A stretch of DNA of 64,000 nt from Carnegiea gigantea (GCA_029747015.1 JAKOGI010000184.1:418001-482000); one strand, 5' to 3'; numbered from the stretch's first letter, positions 33,209-45,715 are shown. Notes: generated by a model not told the origin, from the letters alone. Numbers and translations: made by a program.

Positions 33209-34446
33209 TGATGTATCCCCTTACTCAACAAGCCTACAATAAAGGTTGGATTACAAGCAAGCTTGAAAGAGGAGTAAAGGCAGAATATGAGTTCTAAAAA
33301 CTCAGGAAGAACAAACTAGGATAGATAGAGGTAAACTGATTCTTGGATACAGATTTCACCAAGACTCAATCTAGGGCCCTTAATCATTCAAAGGATACAG
33401 GAATATCACCAATGAATCAGATAAGACTCACTAGAACACCACTTTACTTGGCCTAAGTAAAGATAAGCTAGATGAGAGTTTGAAAGAGAATGGGGTTTAG
33501 GAGCTTAGCTTGACTGAAACAGCTTTCTTCATTACTCATTTGCAAATACAAGCAGCCAAGCATATAAGTACGGATCTCCTAAGCTGCCTAGCTATTTAGG
33601 GGCTTTCTTAGTCATTAGGAAACCTCTAAACTAGCTTAAATAAATTGGATTACAAAGCATGCTTAGTCTAGCTTAAGTACATTCTGATATCTTGCTAAAT
33701 ATGTGTGATTAATGCTAAACTCAAACTTAAACATGATCAATAGGTCTAATGTAATCCACTTGTAACATGGGAGAGAAACATAACTGCTGAAGTGACTTGA
33801 ATTGCGGTTGGCCAATCAGAAGCAAGGATGATCTTTATCTCTCTTCCTAGTGGTCAAGTAGCATTCCAAAGCTGTAAAAGGCAAGCAAGTTGGTAAGTTG
33901 GTAGGTCACCAAGTGGCTTCCTTGAGGAGATCTCAGCAGTTGATCCAAAACCGTCAAACCGACCGTTTAGTGCCCCAAGTTGAGCAGCTTGGTTACTTGG
34001 ATTTTACTTAATTTAGACTTGATTTCAACGCATGAATGACTTCATTAGGATGTTAATAATCATCCTAAGTAAAGAAACTAGGCCTAAATTAGGTTTAAGG
34101 GTAGTAACCAGCGAAAAACCCAAACCGGGTAAGAATGTAGGTTAATCTAGAACGATTAACTTGTCTGGACAAAATCTTTATGAATGAACTTATTTAACTT
34201 GAATTTCTCTTCATGGCTTGATTATTGAGGATGTTAGGCAACATCCCATGCCAAAATATCAGGTCTAAGCCCTTAAGAGGTTTAGAAAATCAGATGAACA
34301 AAACCGAGTCTTTAGGAAGGATCATACCCCAGAAGGCTCGAACTTTGCTTCAGTATGGCTTGGACTAATGCTTGAGGATTGGTGCTTGGACTTGTAGTTC
34401 CTGAGTTGTCTTGAGGGCCTGAATGTGGTACTACAGATATATCTCC
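33209..34446 (-). repeat. 5' LTR of element D
   Basis: It starts TGATGTATC at 33209 and matches the 3' LTR at 7032 over its whole length, including the pol-tail part 34262-34438. The right border is uncertain by about 10 bp: the two copies agree only to GAATGTG at 34438. No target duplication with the left end of D is visible, so the outer end may be eroded. Confidence 0.82.
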
Positions 34447-35335
34447 ATCAAAAGCCTATGCCTTTGGCAGAATAATTAAGAATAGATACTCACATTTAAA
34501 AAAAACGGTTATTTAAACTATAGTTGTTTGAACTATATGTAATGGATAGTTAATTTCCAGCCTACATAATTTTACTTGATAAAATTTGTGCTTTATGTTG
34601 CCTAACTATATGGCATAATCTTTGAGAAGAAGAAAGTCTTTCTACTAAGACAATTCTTTTGCTACAGAATTATATTAGCTTCAGGGAAAAAACATACATA
34701 TGAAAAGTCAAGAAAGTTGAGCATGAAAACATTTCAACAAAGGATTTGAAGGATGAAGGACAAATGATTTGAAAATGGTAAAAAGAAAATAGAGCAAATG
34801 GATTTAAATATGCTCTTGCAGAAAGTGAGGTAGTAACTGATATAAAACCTCACTTCGAAACTAACAGTTCATCCAGTTGATACAAACTACTATGCTACAA
34901 CTATTTTTGTAGAAATGTTTGACTTAGAACTGAACATTTACAAATATATATTGTCAACATATGCTAACCAAAAACTATGTATGAATACCCTTAGACCTAA
35001 AATTGTTTCATTTATATTATAATTATTTGGAAGAGGTCAATTGTATGATTAGAAGAAAGTAAAAATGCAAGTCCTCTCTCGAACATGAAATAGATAAGTT
35101 GGATATTACTTGACAAGACGAAACATGTCAAGCACAATATATCCAAGATGCTAATAGGAACAATAAGAAATGTTGATTTCTCAATAAAATGTTGACGTTA
35201 CTTCCATTTGATGCGGTATTACAGTCCAATGAAATATGTTGGTTGTTTTGCGAAAATATGACTAAGCCTTAGATGTTCTTAGTGCAAACCATATGTTCTA
35301 AGAACACCTATAGATATTTATCATTATAGTTCATT
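34447..35335. other. Unassigned AT-rich interval
   Basis: There is no LTR border, polyprotein motif or long ORF. Nothing recognisable was found in either strand between element D and the LINE. Confidence 0.4.
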
Positions 35336-36452
35336 TTGCAGTCTAGAGGTTTTAGAGCTAGTAGATCAAAAACCGAATACCTATATTGTTATTTCGGTGC
35401 AAGAGAAAATGAGGGAGGAGAAGTTACAATTGATGGAATGACAATACCAAAGGTTGAAAAGTTTAAATATCTAGGTTCAATCATTCACCAGAAAGAGAAT
35501 ATTAAGAAGACATTAACTAGTGCATAAAAGTGGGTTGATAAAAATGGAGGTATGCTTCAATTGTGTCATGTGAGAAGAGAATGCCTGTAGGATTTAAAGA
35601 CAAAGTTTATTATATCGTAGTTTGACCTGCTGTGTTGTATAGATCGGAGTGTTGACCTATGAAAAAGGCAGAGTTCAAAGGTTGATGGTAACAGAGATGA
35701 GGATGATTAGATAGATGTATGGTTATATGAGGATGGATGGAATTAGGAATGAAGTAATTCGACATTGTTAAAGTAGCTCCCATTAAGGATAAGAAGAGAG
35801 AAACTTGACTCAAATGGTTTGGCCATGTGAAGAGAAGGAGTGTAGATGCTTCAATGAGGAGATGTAAGAGGATTAACATCCGTAACTGTAAAAGAGGTAT
35901 GGGACGACCAAAGAAGAGTTTGGACGAGGTGATTAGAGAGGACTTAACAATCTTCGAATTGACGGAGGACATGGCTCAAGATAGGAGACTTTGGCCGGAC
36001 AAGAGTAAGGTCTTAGATCACATACAGATGGCCTTGTAGATGTCTTTTAGCTGTAGTAGGTAGGCTTATTTGTGTTTTTTTGGTAGGTCGTGTTTGTATG
36101 CAGGTAGTACATATATTTGAGAAGAGATATTTATTTGCCTACCTCTGTTTGTTAAGGTATAATATTTTCCTATGCTATGTTATACGTTTGTTCTACATAG
36201 TTACTGTCACATGCTTTATTAGTAATTCTTAGTTTATCCCTAACTACTTATCCTCAGTTTTTCCTATAAAATATTTTCACAAAATCCTTTTTCTATAAAA
36301 TATTTTCAAAAAATCCTCTTTCGTAGGTCTCTTGAAACTGACCTCTCTTTGGTTAGGAATGCCGGTAGAGATAAAGTCACCTATATCTGGATCTTCCCAG
36401 ATCCTGTGAAGGTGAAACCCACACTGAGAGGTGTTGTTATCATTGTTATTGA
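35336..36452 (+). mobile_element. 5'-truncated LINE (non-LTR retrotransposon), 3' end of the reverse transcriptase ORF and 3' UTR
   Basis: Translation gives the end of a LINE reverse transcriptase. 35336-35527 reads SRGFRASRSKTEYLYCYFG...KFKYLGSIIH. In shifted frames follow sequences like YIVVRPAVLY, ECWPMKKAE and RMIRWMYG (to about 35760), KWFGHVKRRS near 35815, and 35827-36039 reads RGMGRPKKSLDEVI...LTEDMAQDRRLW. The 3' UTR has a 28-bp-scale duplication (36262-36320) and ends in a TTG/ATT-rich tail near 36430-36450. This structure resembles plant RTE-type LINEs. Truncation at the 5' end is the usual result of LINE insertion. Many stops are present and it is not functional. Confidence 0.83.
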
Positions 36453-37712
36453 CAAATATTTTATTTTTATACCAAAAAGTTCACTTTTTAAAACTTGAAC
36501 GTTCATTTGTACATGATGTATCTCAACATAAGAAAGATAAACTCTTCAAACATTTTAATTATAGAACAGTTTCTCTATAGTTAATAAAAAAGAAAGTAGT
36601 GTCACGTATGACAATAAATAAACAAAAACAAAAGAATACCAAAATATTCATTTTTATATCTAGAAGTTCACTTTTTAAAGCCTAAATACTTATTTGTAAA
36701 TAACACCTATATTTATCTCAATGTATGAAAAAGGACTCTTAAAATATTTCAATTACAAAATAATTTTGCCACAATTAATAAAAAAGAAAGTAGTTCCACG
36801 TGACATTAAATAAATACAAAAACAAAAGAATACTGAAAATATTCATTTCTTATATCTAAAAGTTCACTTTTTAAAGCCTAAATATTCATTTGCAAGTAAT
36901 ACCTACATTTATCTCAATACATGAAAAAAGGCGTTTTCAAACATTTTAATTATAGAATAGTTTTGCTACAATTAATAACAAAATGATAGAAGTCCCATGT
37001 GTGAAATAAAATAAATGAATACAAAAGAATACCAAAAAAATTTACTATTTATATCTAAATGTTCACGTTTTAAACTTAAATATTCTTTGTAAATAATACC
37101 TAGATTTATGTCAACATATGAAAAAGAAATCTTCAAACATTTTAACTATAGAGCAATTTTACCACAAGTACTCACAAAAAGAATGTAGTTGCATGTATTC
37201 CACAAAATAAATAGATACAAAATAAGATTGAAGATATTCAATTTTTATGTCTAAAAGTTCACTTTTGAAAACCTAAATATTCATTTGCGAATAATAACTA
37301 GATATATCTTAATATACAAAAATATACTCTTCACACATTTTAATTATAGAACCATCTTGCCCCACTTGGTCACAAAAAGAAAGTAATTCCGCATGTGACA
37401 TAGAATAAATAAATACAAAAATATTCATTGTCTTATATCTAAAAGTTCACTTTTTAAAATCTAATATTCTTTGTAAATAATACCTAAGTTTATCTCAATA
37501 TATAAAAATGAACTCTTCAAGCATTTTAATCCTTGAACAATTTCACCACAATTAATAAGTAAAAGAAAGTAGTTTCATGCATGACAAGAATGAATAAACG
37601 CAAAAGAATACTAAAAAAGGTTTACTTTTTATATCTAAAAGTTCACTTCTAAAACCCTAAATATTCATTTGTAAATAAGACCAAAATGTATATGAATACA
37701 TAAAAGATGAAT
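36453..37712. repeat. AT-rich tandem array, about 6-7 units of 187-199 bp
   Basis: The landmark GTTCAC followed by TTTTAAA-like sequence recurs at 36479, 36666, 36862, 37061, 37257, 37445 and 37641, giving spacings of 187, 196, 199, 196, 188 and 196 bp. Each unit also repeats ATTTTAATTATAGA, AATAAAAAAGAAAGTAG and ACAAAAGAATAC words. Units are diverged but collinear. No ORF. The length is in the range of plant satellite monomers. Confidence 0.9.
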
Positions 37713-37880
37713 GGGATATTCCATTTGATATCCTTGTGTTTTTATTTGGCACACAATATAACAATAAATCTAAGTTCTAATAATAATATTCATCAACTGA
37801 AATTTATATATCACATATTTATTTTTGTACTATGTACCAAATAGATTTCTTAAAAGTATAAGGATACCAAATGGATATCC
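37713..37880. mobile_element. MITE-like element with about 40-bp terminal inverted repeats
   Basis: The left arm GGGATATTCCATTTGATATCC at 37713 is mirrored by the right arm GGATACCAAATGGATATCC ending at 37880. The pairing extends inward through TATTTGG(C/T)ACA. At 168 bp and with no coding capacity it fits a MITE. No clear target duplication, so the superfamily is open. Confidence 0.72.
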
Positions 37881-39016
37881 AAAAATGAACTCTTAAGGCC
37901 TTTGTCTCCTACTTGGACTTCATTCTGGATTGAGAAGACATTATCTCGATAGTGAAAACAAGACCTCTCCACAGGAATACCTAACTATCTTGTACTTTGA
38001 ATATAGATAATCGTTGGAATTCTTTAGGTAAAATGCCCAATGGTGTGGTATGCAGTGGGTTTAGTACACTCTACCAAAATGGTTTCGAAACAAAGAAATA
38101 AGTGTGTGTGCTGCACTCATGAGGAACTGCTAATGATATACTGGAGGAAGGTGGGGATGACGTCAAGTTCGTATAGCTAGTGTGGCTGAACTTGTGCAAG
38201 GGGAGCCTTGAGTGCCCAATGTTAATTAAATCCAAGGGGAAGAGTTCCCTAGTGTCCATGAATCCAACATGAAGATTAAGGAATACATCCATGTTCCATC
38301 ACAACTCACTACCGTTCTTCACTACTAGTATAGGAAGGAGCCTCCTTTTTTCCATTCACCCCAAAATGTTCATGGACTGCATGTGTAATGATAAGTAACT
38401 TACAACATGGAAAATTCCATTGAAAGGGATGATTGAAGAAAAGGAAAACTAGTGAATTAATGTGTATTAGAAAGATTGTCCTCATGTTGAAGAGTAGGAA
38501 CAAGCTGGTTCTAAAACTATCTCTAAATAGAAATGGGCCTTAAGAGGGATATTATCTAGGGTAGAGGAGAAAGAAAGTTAAGTAATCCATCTCTACTTAA
38601 ATGGTAGTCCTTGTGCTAATAGGAAATCCTTTAATCTGTGGAAGTATTTTATCATCATCAAATTCAACTTAAGGCAAGACGGATTTCAACCACTGTGGTT
38701 GCTTTTATGACTGCCACATCCCTCTTTGGTCCCAAAATAAAATATTTCTTTGCTACCTTTCTTTGCGCTCCTAGGTAACAAATCCTACTCCCTAAGAAGA
38801 GTAATTAAGAAATAGGGATTGTAAAAACATGCTTATAAACTTACAGTTGTATTTGTCTAAAAATACTTAAATTTTTAAAATTTAGCCAATCTTAAGCCAA
38901 TCTGTAAGAAAATAACATGTTAAACACAATTCCTATCTCTAATGGCCTCGCCCCCAAGTTTTGGAGGTGAGGGGTTGAAATTAATGATTTTTAGATGTTC
39001 AATTTTTGAGTTTTGC
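37881..39016. other. Unassigned interval
   Basis: Noncoding by inspection. Short chance ORFs only (for example 38071-38292 minus). No repeat border was recognised until the solo LTR at 39022. Confidence 0.4.
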
Positions 39017-39021
39017 ACTAT

Positions 39022-40353
39022 TGATTGAGCCATAAGAGCACCCCAGTGTTGTAGCAAACCAAGGTCGTCCCCTACAAGGTCTACATTAATCTACTGGGCA
39101 CTATTTCTTAAAAATAGGCTAAGCGAATCTATATTTAAAGTTGAAATTGAACTAAAGTTATTAACTAATTTAATGGATGAATGATAGAGGAATTAAGAAA
39201 ATTAAGCAATCTCCCAATCCAAGCATCAATCCAGCACCTATTCCTCAAATGGTTATTTGAAAACCAATAATCAAAGTATCAAACTCTTCTTTCAAGGTGG
39301 AATGCAATTTGTCAAGAATTTTTGAGTAGTTTAGAATCATTAAGCAAGCAATTGTCAAATTAGTGGTTTCTTGATAGGTGTGACTTTCTCAAAATTCCAC
39401 TCAATCAAGTCAAATCTTATGGTTCTAATATCGATGTTTGCCTTTTAGCTCTTCACCTCACTACCCAAAACATGCAAGAAGGTGATCAAACTCAAAAGAC
39501 AATAGACATTCGAAGATTTGATAAAACAATCAACAAATTTCAAAATACTAAAATAGATTAACACAAGATCACGAAATTAACTAGTGCTTGCATAAATCTA
39601 CAATAAAAAACAATCAATTATAAGACAAACTAACCAAACTAAACAATTCAATCTAGTAAAAATAAAATCTATTTGAGAGAAAATAGAGAAAAAAAGAGAA
39701 AGAATGGTTAGTTCTAGGGTGGCACTTGAATCTCCTGATTCTTGCTCGATCTGTCGTCCATTCGCAAATCTTCTTCATCTTCTTCTTCTCCCTTAGACTC
39801 TCTTTATAGATAGTTGTGGTGGTGGATAAAGATGGGTGAATGACGGTGGTGGTAGATGGATGATAAATGATGGCTGAAAACAAGCCTTTAAATTGCGAAA
39901 ACTCATAAGCCAGATGTCTAAACACCAAAGAAACTGAGCAGTCACATGAAAATTAGAGTACCACAACTAGAGGGGACCACCATTGGCTGGTCCTGTAGCC
40001 ACTACCAATCAACTGGTGGTCTATAAGAGGAAAAAATGTAAGGAGTGCAATCACACAAATAAGTGGTATAATTGTGCTCGCAGGTTGTGAATTTGCACTT
40101 AGACTACCCGTGTTTCTTCGACATACTGGATATTAGGCCTCAAAGGCTTCTTATACTGTTCTCTAAGGCTCAAAAGCAATCATCAATGCAATACATTCAA
40201 ATTCATTCGATCAAATCTGCAAAAACGCGCATAAAACACACATAAGCATAAAAATGATAAAAGGGGCATAAAATCACCTAAGAAGTGCATAAATATCCTA
40301 TTAAATGCTAGCATATATTACCCTCTAATGCTATGGAAAATGGACATTTATCA
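39022..40353 (-). mobile_element. Solo LTR of an Athila/Tat-like element
   Basis: The plus-strand borders are TGATTGAGCC at 39022 and ATTTATCA at 40353, with flanks ACTAT (39017-39021) and ACTCT (40354-40358), a duplication with one mismatch. On the minus strand the right end reads TGATAAATGTCC, an opening like that of gypsy LTRs such as G (TGATAAGTGC). Near the other end a GACGACC...ACTACAACACTGGGGTGC stretch recalls the end of the G LTR. No internal region or primer site is attached, so recombination between LTRs probably removed the rest. Confidence 0.7.
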
Positions 40354-40358
40354 ACTCT

Positions 40359-41755
40359 TGTGCTCATATGGCCTAGTTAATAAAGCAGGTAAATTGATGC
40401 ACAAGACCAATAGAAATAGTCTGTGAAGAATATAATTAAATGAATGGGAGAAGGGCGTAAAAATTTGGTATATTTGGTTACAAATTTTTATTTGTACTCT
40501 AAGCATGAGGCAGATAATTGGTCATATACTACAATACAACCTACAACAAACATTAGAATCGAAACACGACATCTTCATTTTCTTCTCTTCTTGCCTATTT
40601 CTCTCTTTTTCTTAAGAAGATCATCAATGTCAGGAGTGATGAGATTTCTAACACTCTTCAAAGAAGTCCTTGAGGAGATCCTCAATGTCATCAAAACCAT
40701 GCTTAATGTGGTTCTCGTTATTAGCCTTGTTATACCTCCCAATAAAAGCTCTAGTTGGGCAAAATCAGCCTTTAAGAGATGGAAATTCTGAGTTCCTCCT
40801 TGACTTGTTCGTTTTGAATGATCCAACCCATTTGGCGATTACACTCCTCAAATGTTACGTTGAAAACCTAGATCGTCTCCCTAAGTATAACCCTTAGCCT
40901 TGAAGTTGATCGTCTACAATTGCCAGTCATCGCAATCAATTAAGAAACCCTAAATCAGAATTCAGAATATAAAACCAATGGAAAATTGCATTTGTACCTA
41001 CATAAAAATAGAGCCAAATACATAAGTTAATTGCATGAATAAACAGGGAAAATATATCACGATCTAATAACAACAAATACTAATTTTTTTTATAATGATT
41101 CCTATAGTTATGCAAATCTTTGCTGTACACTCTAATCGATGTTCATTCCTCCAATAAATGTCTAAAACCACAACAAAAATTGAACAAGTTACTGTTCACG
41201 AAAGAAGATCGAAATAAGCAAGATAGAGAAAGTGATACTTAGAAGCCGAAAGTCGACAAAAGGGACGGTGGGCATCAAAGGCTGAATGGCAAGATAAACT
41301 ACGTCCAACTCTCATTTATATCCTCGAATGCCATGTTGAAAACCCAGTTCCTTCCCCCTAGGATAGCCTCTAGCCTTGAACTTGACTCCAATGGCATAGC
41401 TTCATTACTGAGGGAAGCCAAAACTCTGAGTTGTTCTAACATAGCTGGTAGCATGCTGTTAATTGTTCAACACTCGCATTCTAATCAATCCATCATGAAA
41501 AAGCCCTTAGAATGGTTTTTGCCAATTTTATGAATTGTTCTAATGTAGTTTATTGTTTTATTCAAGTCATAATAAATTTTGTTAGGCTGTTGCTAAAAAT
41601 GCAGTTTATTTGGTAGTTTAACTTTATTTCATGATAATTTGTCGTCTAATATTAATTTAGATTAGAATGTCAGTAATCTAATTTCATGGCCTATCTCCGT
41701 GGATCAACACGCTCAAGTATTATGATGATAAACGATACACTTGTGAAAATATCAT
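40359..41755. other. Unassigned interval; right part probably 5' LTR of element I
   Basis: The last part reaches the LTR-like end ATATCA at about 41755, before a primer-like site, so some of this interval is likely the LTR of element I. Its start was not found. Two segments (about 40848-40925 and 41321-41395) are related: both read TGTTGAAAACC..., AGCCTTGAA(G/C)TTGA. A 115-codon plus-strand ORF at 40444-40791 and its overlapping minus-strand ORF have no family I recognise. Confidence 0.4.
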
Positions 41756-41761
41756 AAGTTT

Positions 41762-41780
41762 TTGACGCCATTGCTGAGCA
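41762..41780 (+). other. Degenerate primer binding site of element I
   Basis: TTGACGCCATTGCTGAGCA resembles TGGCGCCGTTGCCGGGGA, the Athila/Tat type of primer site. It lies just after an LTR-like end and before a T-rich leader. It marks the 5' end of the plus-strand element in which H is inserted. Confidence 0.62.
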
Positions 41781-41860
41781 TGTGATTATGAAATTAGATT
41801 GCAAGTCGAGTGTTAGGTTAGTTGATGGAGTCTTGTTTCTTTTCTATTTTTGATTGTGTT

Positions 41861-44800
41861 ACTAACACCCCGAATTTCTAATTCCTTTCTTTATTACTAA
41901 TATTAATCTATGTGGCAGCGGAAAGCTTAATAGGGGTGTTACCACCGTGTTTCCTTTGTGGAAACACCAAGCTGAGTATCGATGAAGCTTTAATGCAAAA
42001 TATACTTCAATAATACTTCAATTAAAAGGGCTTCAACCACAGTTTAGGCAATTACTGAACTTAGCAAAATCCAATACAAGTCCATCTCAAAACAACTATT
42101 GTTCCAACTATAGTTTAACGACGAAGCCTCGCTCTAACTTTACGTCCCTATTTCCATGCACATGCACTTCACCTGAAAACAAAACATTTTACAAAATGAG
42201 ATAAACTCAATAACAATCACCCCTAATAGTCAAACATGCACACAAATTCATTTTAAAAATATTTTAGGGATTAGGTAAGGCAAACAGGCCATACTTAAAC
42301 ATTCATAGTGGAAGCATCCAGCCATACCAATCGCTTTTATAATTTTCAATTTATTAAGGGTGAGCAACCCTACTGGGTCTCATGGCTTGAACTTGGGTTT
42401 GACGCAGCCGCTTAAGCTCAACCTGGCCTACCGTCGACTTGGACGGTTACCACTTAACCAAACCCTGGCCTACCGTCGATATGGACGGTTACCGATAACC
42501 TGACCCACGTCCCAACAAGGCACGTGGCTGCTCACATGCATGTAGACCTGGCAAAAATTGACCCGACTTGAACCCGCTCGAAAGTTTTGGGTTTTGAACA
42601 CGATTTTCTCGACCCGAACCCGAAATAAACCGAACACGAAAAACTGTAAATTTTTGGGTCAAACCCAACCCGAACCCAAACTGACCCGCTCGACCCGAAT
42701 ATTGTATACTTATCTTTTATTTTCTTTAATTTTTTCCTCTTAACAATAATAGTTTTTCATTATAATGAATCTTTTAGAGAGACGTTATACAATTATCACA
42801 TCTTTTCGCAAATTAGAAAATGGTTCCCGTTTTTTCCCATAAAATAACGTCATATACAACTTATATATGGTACAATTTTAGAAAATGGCCATGAAACAAC
42901 TCCAATATTAAGAAAAATAATTTAAAATTAGATAAGTATAGAAAATGTGCGAGTCATACCATTATGTTCTTGATAAAATGAATACGTCTCATTGCATTTT
43001 AAATAAGATTATTCTATAATAATCTAATATTTTGATTTTATAATTAATAGATAATTATAATATTTTGCACATATATGATATTCTTTTATTTGGATTCCTT
43101 CTAATTGGTCACGAATCTGATGCAATGTTGGGCAATAGATCAACTTATGTTCATGTTAGGATCGACGTACTAATAAAGAATGCCTGATTAGGTAATGTTA
43201 GGTTAATTAATGAAACATAAAATTATTAAATGTGTTATTAACGGGTCGAACAACTGTGACTCGTTAACATGCTTCAGATGGGCCGACCTATAAATGACCC
43301 GACCAATTATTAATATTTTAATATACGGGTCAATCCATCCAAACATGACTTAGCATCCACCCGCACATAAATTTCATATATCATGTTGAAAAGTTTGAAA
43401 ATTTTTGATATTCTTTGAAAAAATTACAATTACAATGCTTTTTCATTAAATATAGACAATTTTAAGTAATAAATATGCCGAGCTTTTGATTTTGACAAAA
43501 AAAGAAATAATCTATAAAAAAGGCGCTTTAAACCCGTTCGGTTGATCCGAAACCCGTAAAACCGAAATACACCCACCCATATTTTACCCAAACCCGAAAT
43601 ACACCCGACTCGTATTTTGCCCGAACCAGAATAGACCGACCTTTATTTGATCCGCCGCCCGAATTGACAGGTCTACATGCATGCATTCTTTCCCGAGGAA
43701 GGCTAATGGCCTTCAACAACATAACATAACTCATAGCCTCACCCCTATCAACATTTACTTATACAACCATGCTGACCCATTTTAAATGTTAATTCAACAT
43801 ATATAGTTCATTCAGATTTAACCTGATCCCCTAGGCATTTCCATAACACACATACTTTTATTTTCAACGAAAGCAATTCCATGCCCAAGGTCAATGACAT
43901 TGTAAAATAATTCAACCCAAGTCATGCAGTTATGTTTAATCAGTACATTCCATAATTTCATAAAACAAACATTCAAGGCAGCTCTTACCATGTTCATCAC
44001 ACACATGTTTTTTTTCAAATGACTTCGGGGAAGGGTTAGGGCATGATTGTTACCTGGAATCCATATAATTACGGGCCTGGTTACTTAATTGGGCCTACTA
44101 ATTAGCACCTGGATCAACACAGCATACACGCTCAGTCCAAATCCTTATGGGCCATAACTATAGCCCATGTCCCACTTATGAGAATTTTTCTACAATTTTT
44201 AGACACCCTTAGGTTTCCTAGACACAGCCACACCCTGAGTCCAGATTTGGTTAGAATCTGGGCTCAATGTCCAGAACCCATATCTTTAGTTTCCGACATC
44301 AAAACTCCACGTTCTTACCCATTCTGGAAAGGTCATTCCACCCTCTACCACTCTTATGTTTGGTGTTTTCTCAAAATCTGACAAGAACTAGGTTGTCTTT
44401 CTCAATTACTCTACACTATCATTGGTTGTGCAGATCTGGGCAGCCCTCGGTTTTTAGGTCATATCTCACTCTATACTACTCTGATTATCTCGATTCAAAG
44501 ATCCGATTACTCAGCACATCCCAATCTATCTACCATAAAAATTTTGTGATTTTTAGGTCAGTACAACTCCATGGACAAATTTTTAAAATTAAGGCAAAAA
44601 CTATCCCCTACCCAGTGGCATTCTGTCCAACCTTTAACTTTAGCTTGAGCCCCTTTTGGGCCATGATTTTCATATCACCAATCAACGACTACCCATAATG
44701 ATCCCAATGACCCCATGCCCCTACTAATCCAAGTCAAGTCAAGATTTTCTAACTTTTAACCAAAACGAACAATTAAATATGCTATCATGCTCACCTTGCT

Positions 44801-45702
44801 TCAGTTTTTGGGAGAAAAGCATTTGGATCGTCACACCCTTGAAAGTTTGAATCTAAAAATAATTATAAAACTTGCATTATAATTTACACACTTGGATTCT
44901 CACTTCAAATCATAAAATAGTGAGAAAAAACTTTAAAAAGGCCATAGCTATGCATGGGGTGCATGGAGGTGCACCCCACTTACCACAAGCAAGGGGGGAG
45001 AGGCGTGAGGTGTGATGGTTGGTGGCGATGGCTGGGATGTGGTGGTGGTTGGCGGTGGATGCAGTGGCTGCTGTGGTGATGCACCGAGGGCGGCGGGAGA
45101 GAGAGAGAGAGGGAGAAAGCACGAGAGAGGGAGAGTGAAAAGAGAGAGCAAGGGAGAGTGATGCAACGGGGGTTTATTGGGGGAAAGGGGTGTGCGTGCG
45201 TGTGAGGAAGAGAGAGTTGTCTTGAGGGAGGGGGAGACACTAGGGGGTTTTTTTTTTGAAAGGGGAAGAGCGTGGGGTTTAGGGGGAGGAAGAGAGAGAA
45301 AAAAAAATATAAAGAGTGGGGGAATCCTGCTAGGTCTAGGGAAAAAAAAGAAACAAATGTTTTGGAAAAAAAATAAAAAGTTTGTGTTTTGGCCCAAAAG
45401 ATTAGTCTAGGAAAAAACATTTTGGCCCATTAGGAAATCCACGAAAATAACAAGTATAATAACTAGGTAAATAAATGATTAAGTATAGGGAGGTAAAAAA
45501 GAAATCCGATACAAATTAGAAACCGAATAACAAATTAATCGAGAGAAATATAACCCAAATAGAATTTTAAATGCCTTCTTTTTGTAAAATGAATAAAATT
45601 TTGAAAAGAAATCATAGAGGAAAAAATCTTTCACATTAACTTGGATTACGAGGGTCAGTTCACATCACGTGATTCCTTATATTAAATTTTTGGGGTTTTA
45701 CA
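41861..45702 (-). repeat. 3' LTR of element H
   Basis: The plus-strand start ACTAACACCC (TGTAACACCC in the other LTR, so the terminal TG is mutated) and the end GGGGTTTTACA. Without the MITE it is about 2.7 kb, longer than the 5' LTR because of extra sequence near 41905-41935 and 44505-44810. A GA-rich tract lies at 45090-45140. ORFs across the GA/CT-rich part (44910-45420) are low-complexity shadows. Confidence 0.9.
42543..43675. mobile_element. hAT-type MITE in the 3' LTR of element H
   Basis: TAGACCTGGCAA at the left end and TTGACAGGTCTA at the right are inverted terminal repeats. Target duplication CATGCATG (8 bp) lies at 42535-42542 and 43676-43683. The empty site is seen in the other LTR (about 52553-52562). 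An 8-bp duplication is diagnostic of hAT. The 1133-bp interior has no transposase but is rich in ACCCGAACCCG/CGGGT motifs near both ends, typical subterminal transposase-binding repeats. It must be mobilised in trans. Confidence 0.9.
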
Positions 45703-45715
45703 TACTACCCCACTT
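45703..45715 (-). other. Polypurine tract of element H
   Basis: The minus strand reads AAGTGGGGTAGTA immediately before the 3' LTR start TGTAAAACCCC. Confidence 0.8.

Larger units (their letters stand above)
7032..34446 (-). mobile_element. Element D: Reina/CRM-like chromovirus split by insertions F and G
   Basis: The pieces are a 3' LTR (7032 to about 8284), pol (8285-8861 and 12193-13550), zinc-knuckle gag (to 13908), gag N-terminus (32921-33096), primer site and 5' LTR (33209 to about 34446). All are on the minus strand and in the correct order once F (8862-12187) and G (13909 to about 32920) are removed. The two LTRs are clearly the same family. At the F site the pol frame resumes exactly across the target duplication (the codons for PKSI and HDVR are adjacent once F is removed). 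Most of the integrase is deleted next to the 3' LTR, and the gag capsid region is missing at the G junction. The lineage call (Reina- or CRM-like) rests on pol motifs and on pol extending into the LTR. Confidence 0.85.

Noticed and set aside
44910..45420. Several overlapping Pro/Ser/Leu-rich ORFs on both strands
   Set aside because: They lie in GA/CT-rich low-complexity sequence inside the LTR of H; the same tract occurs in the other LTR with different frames.
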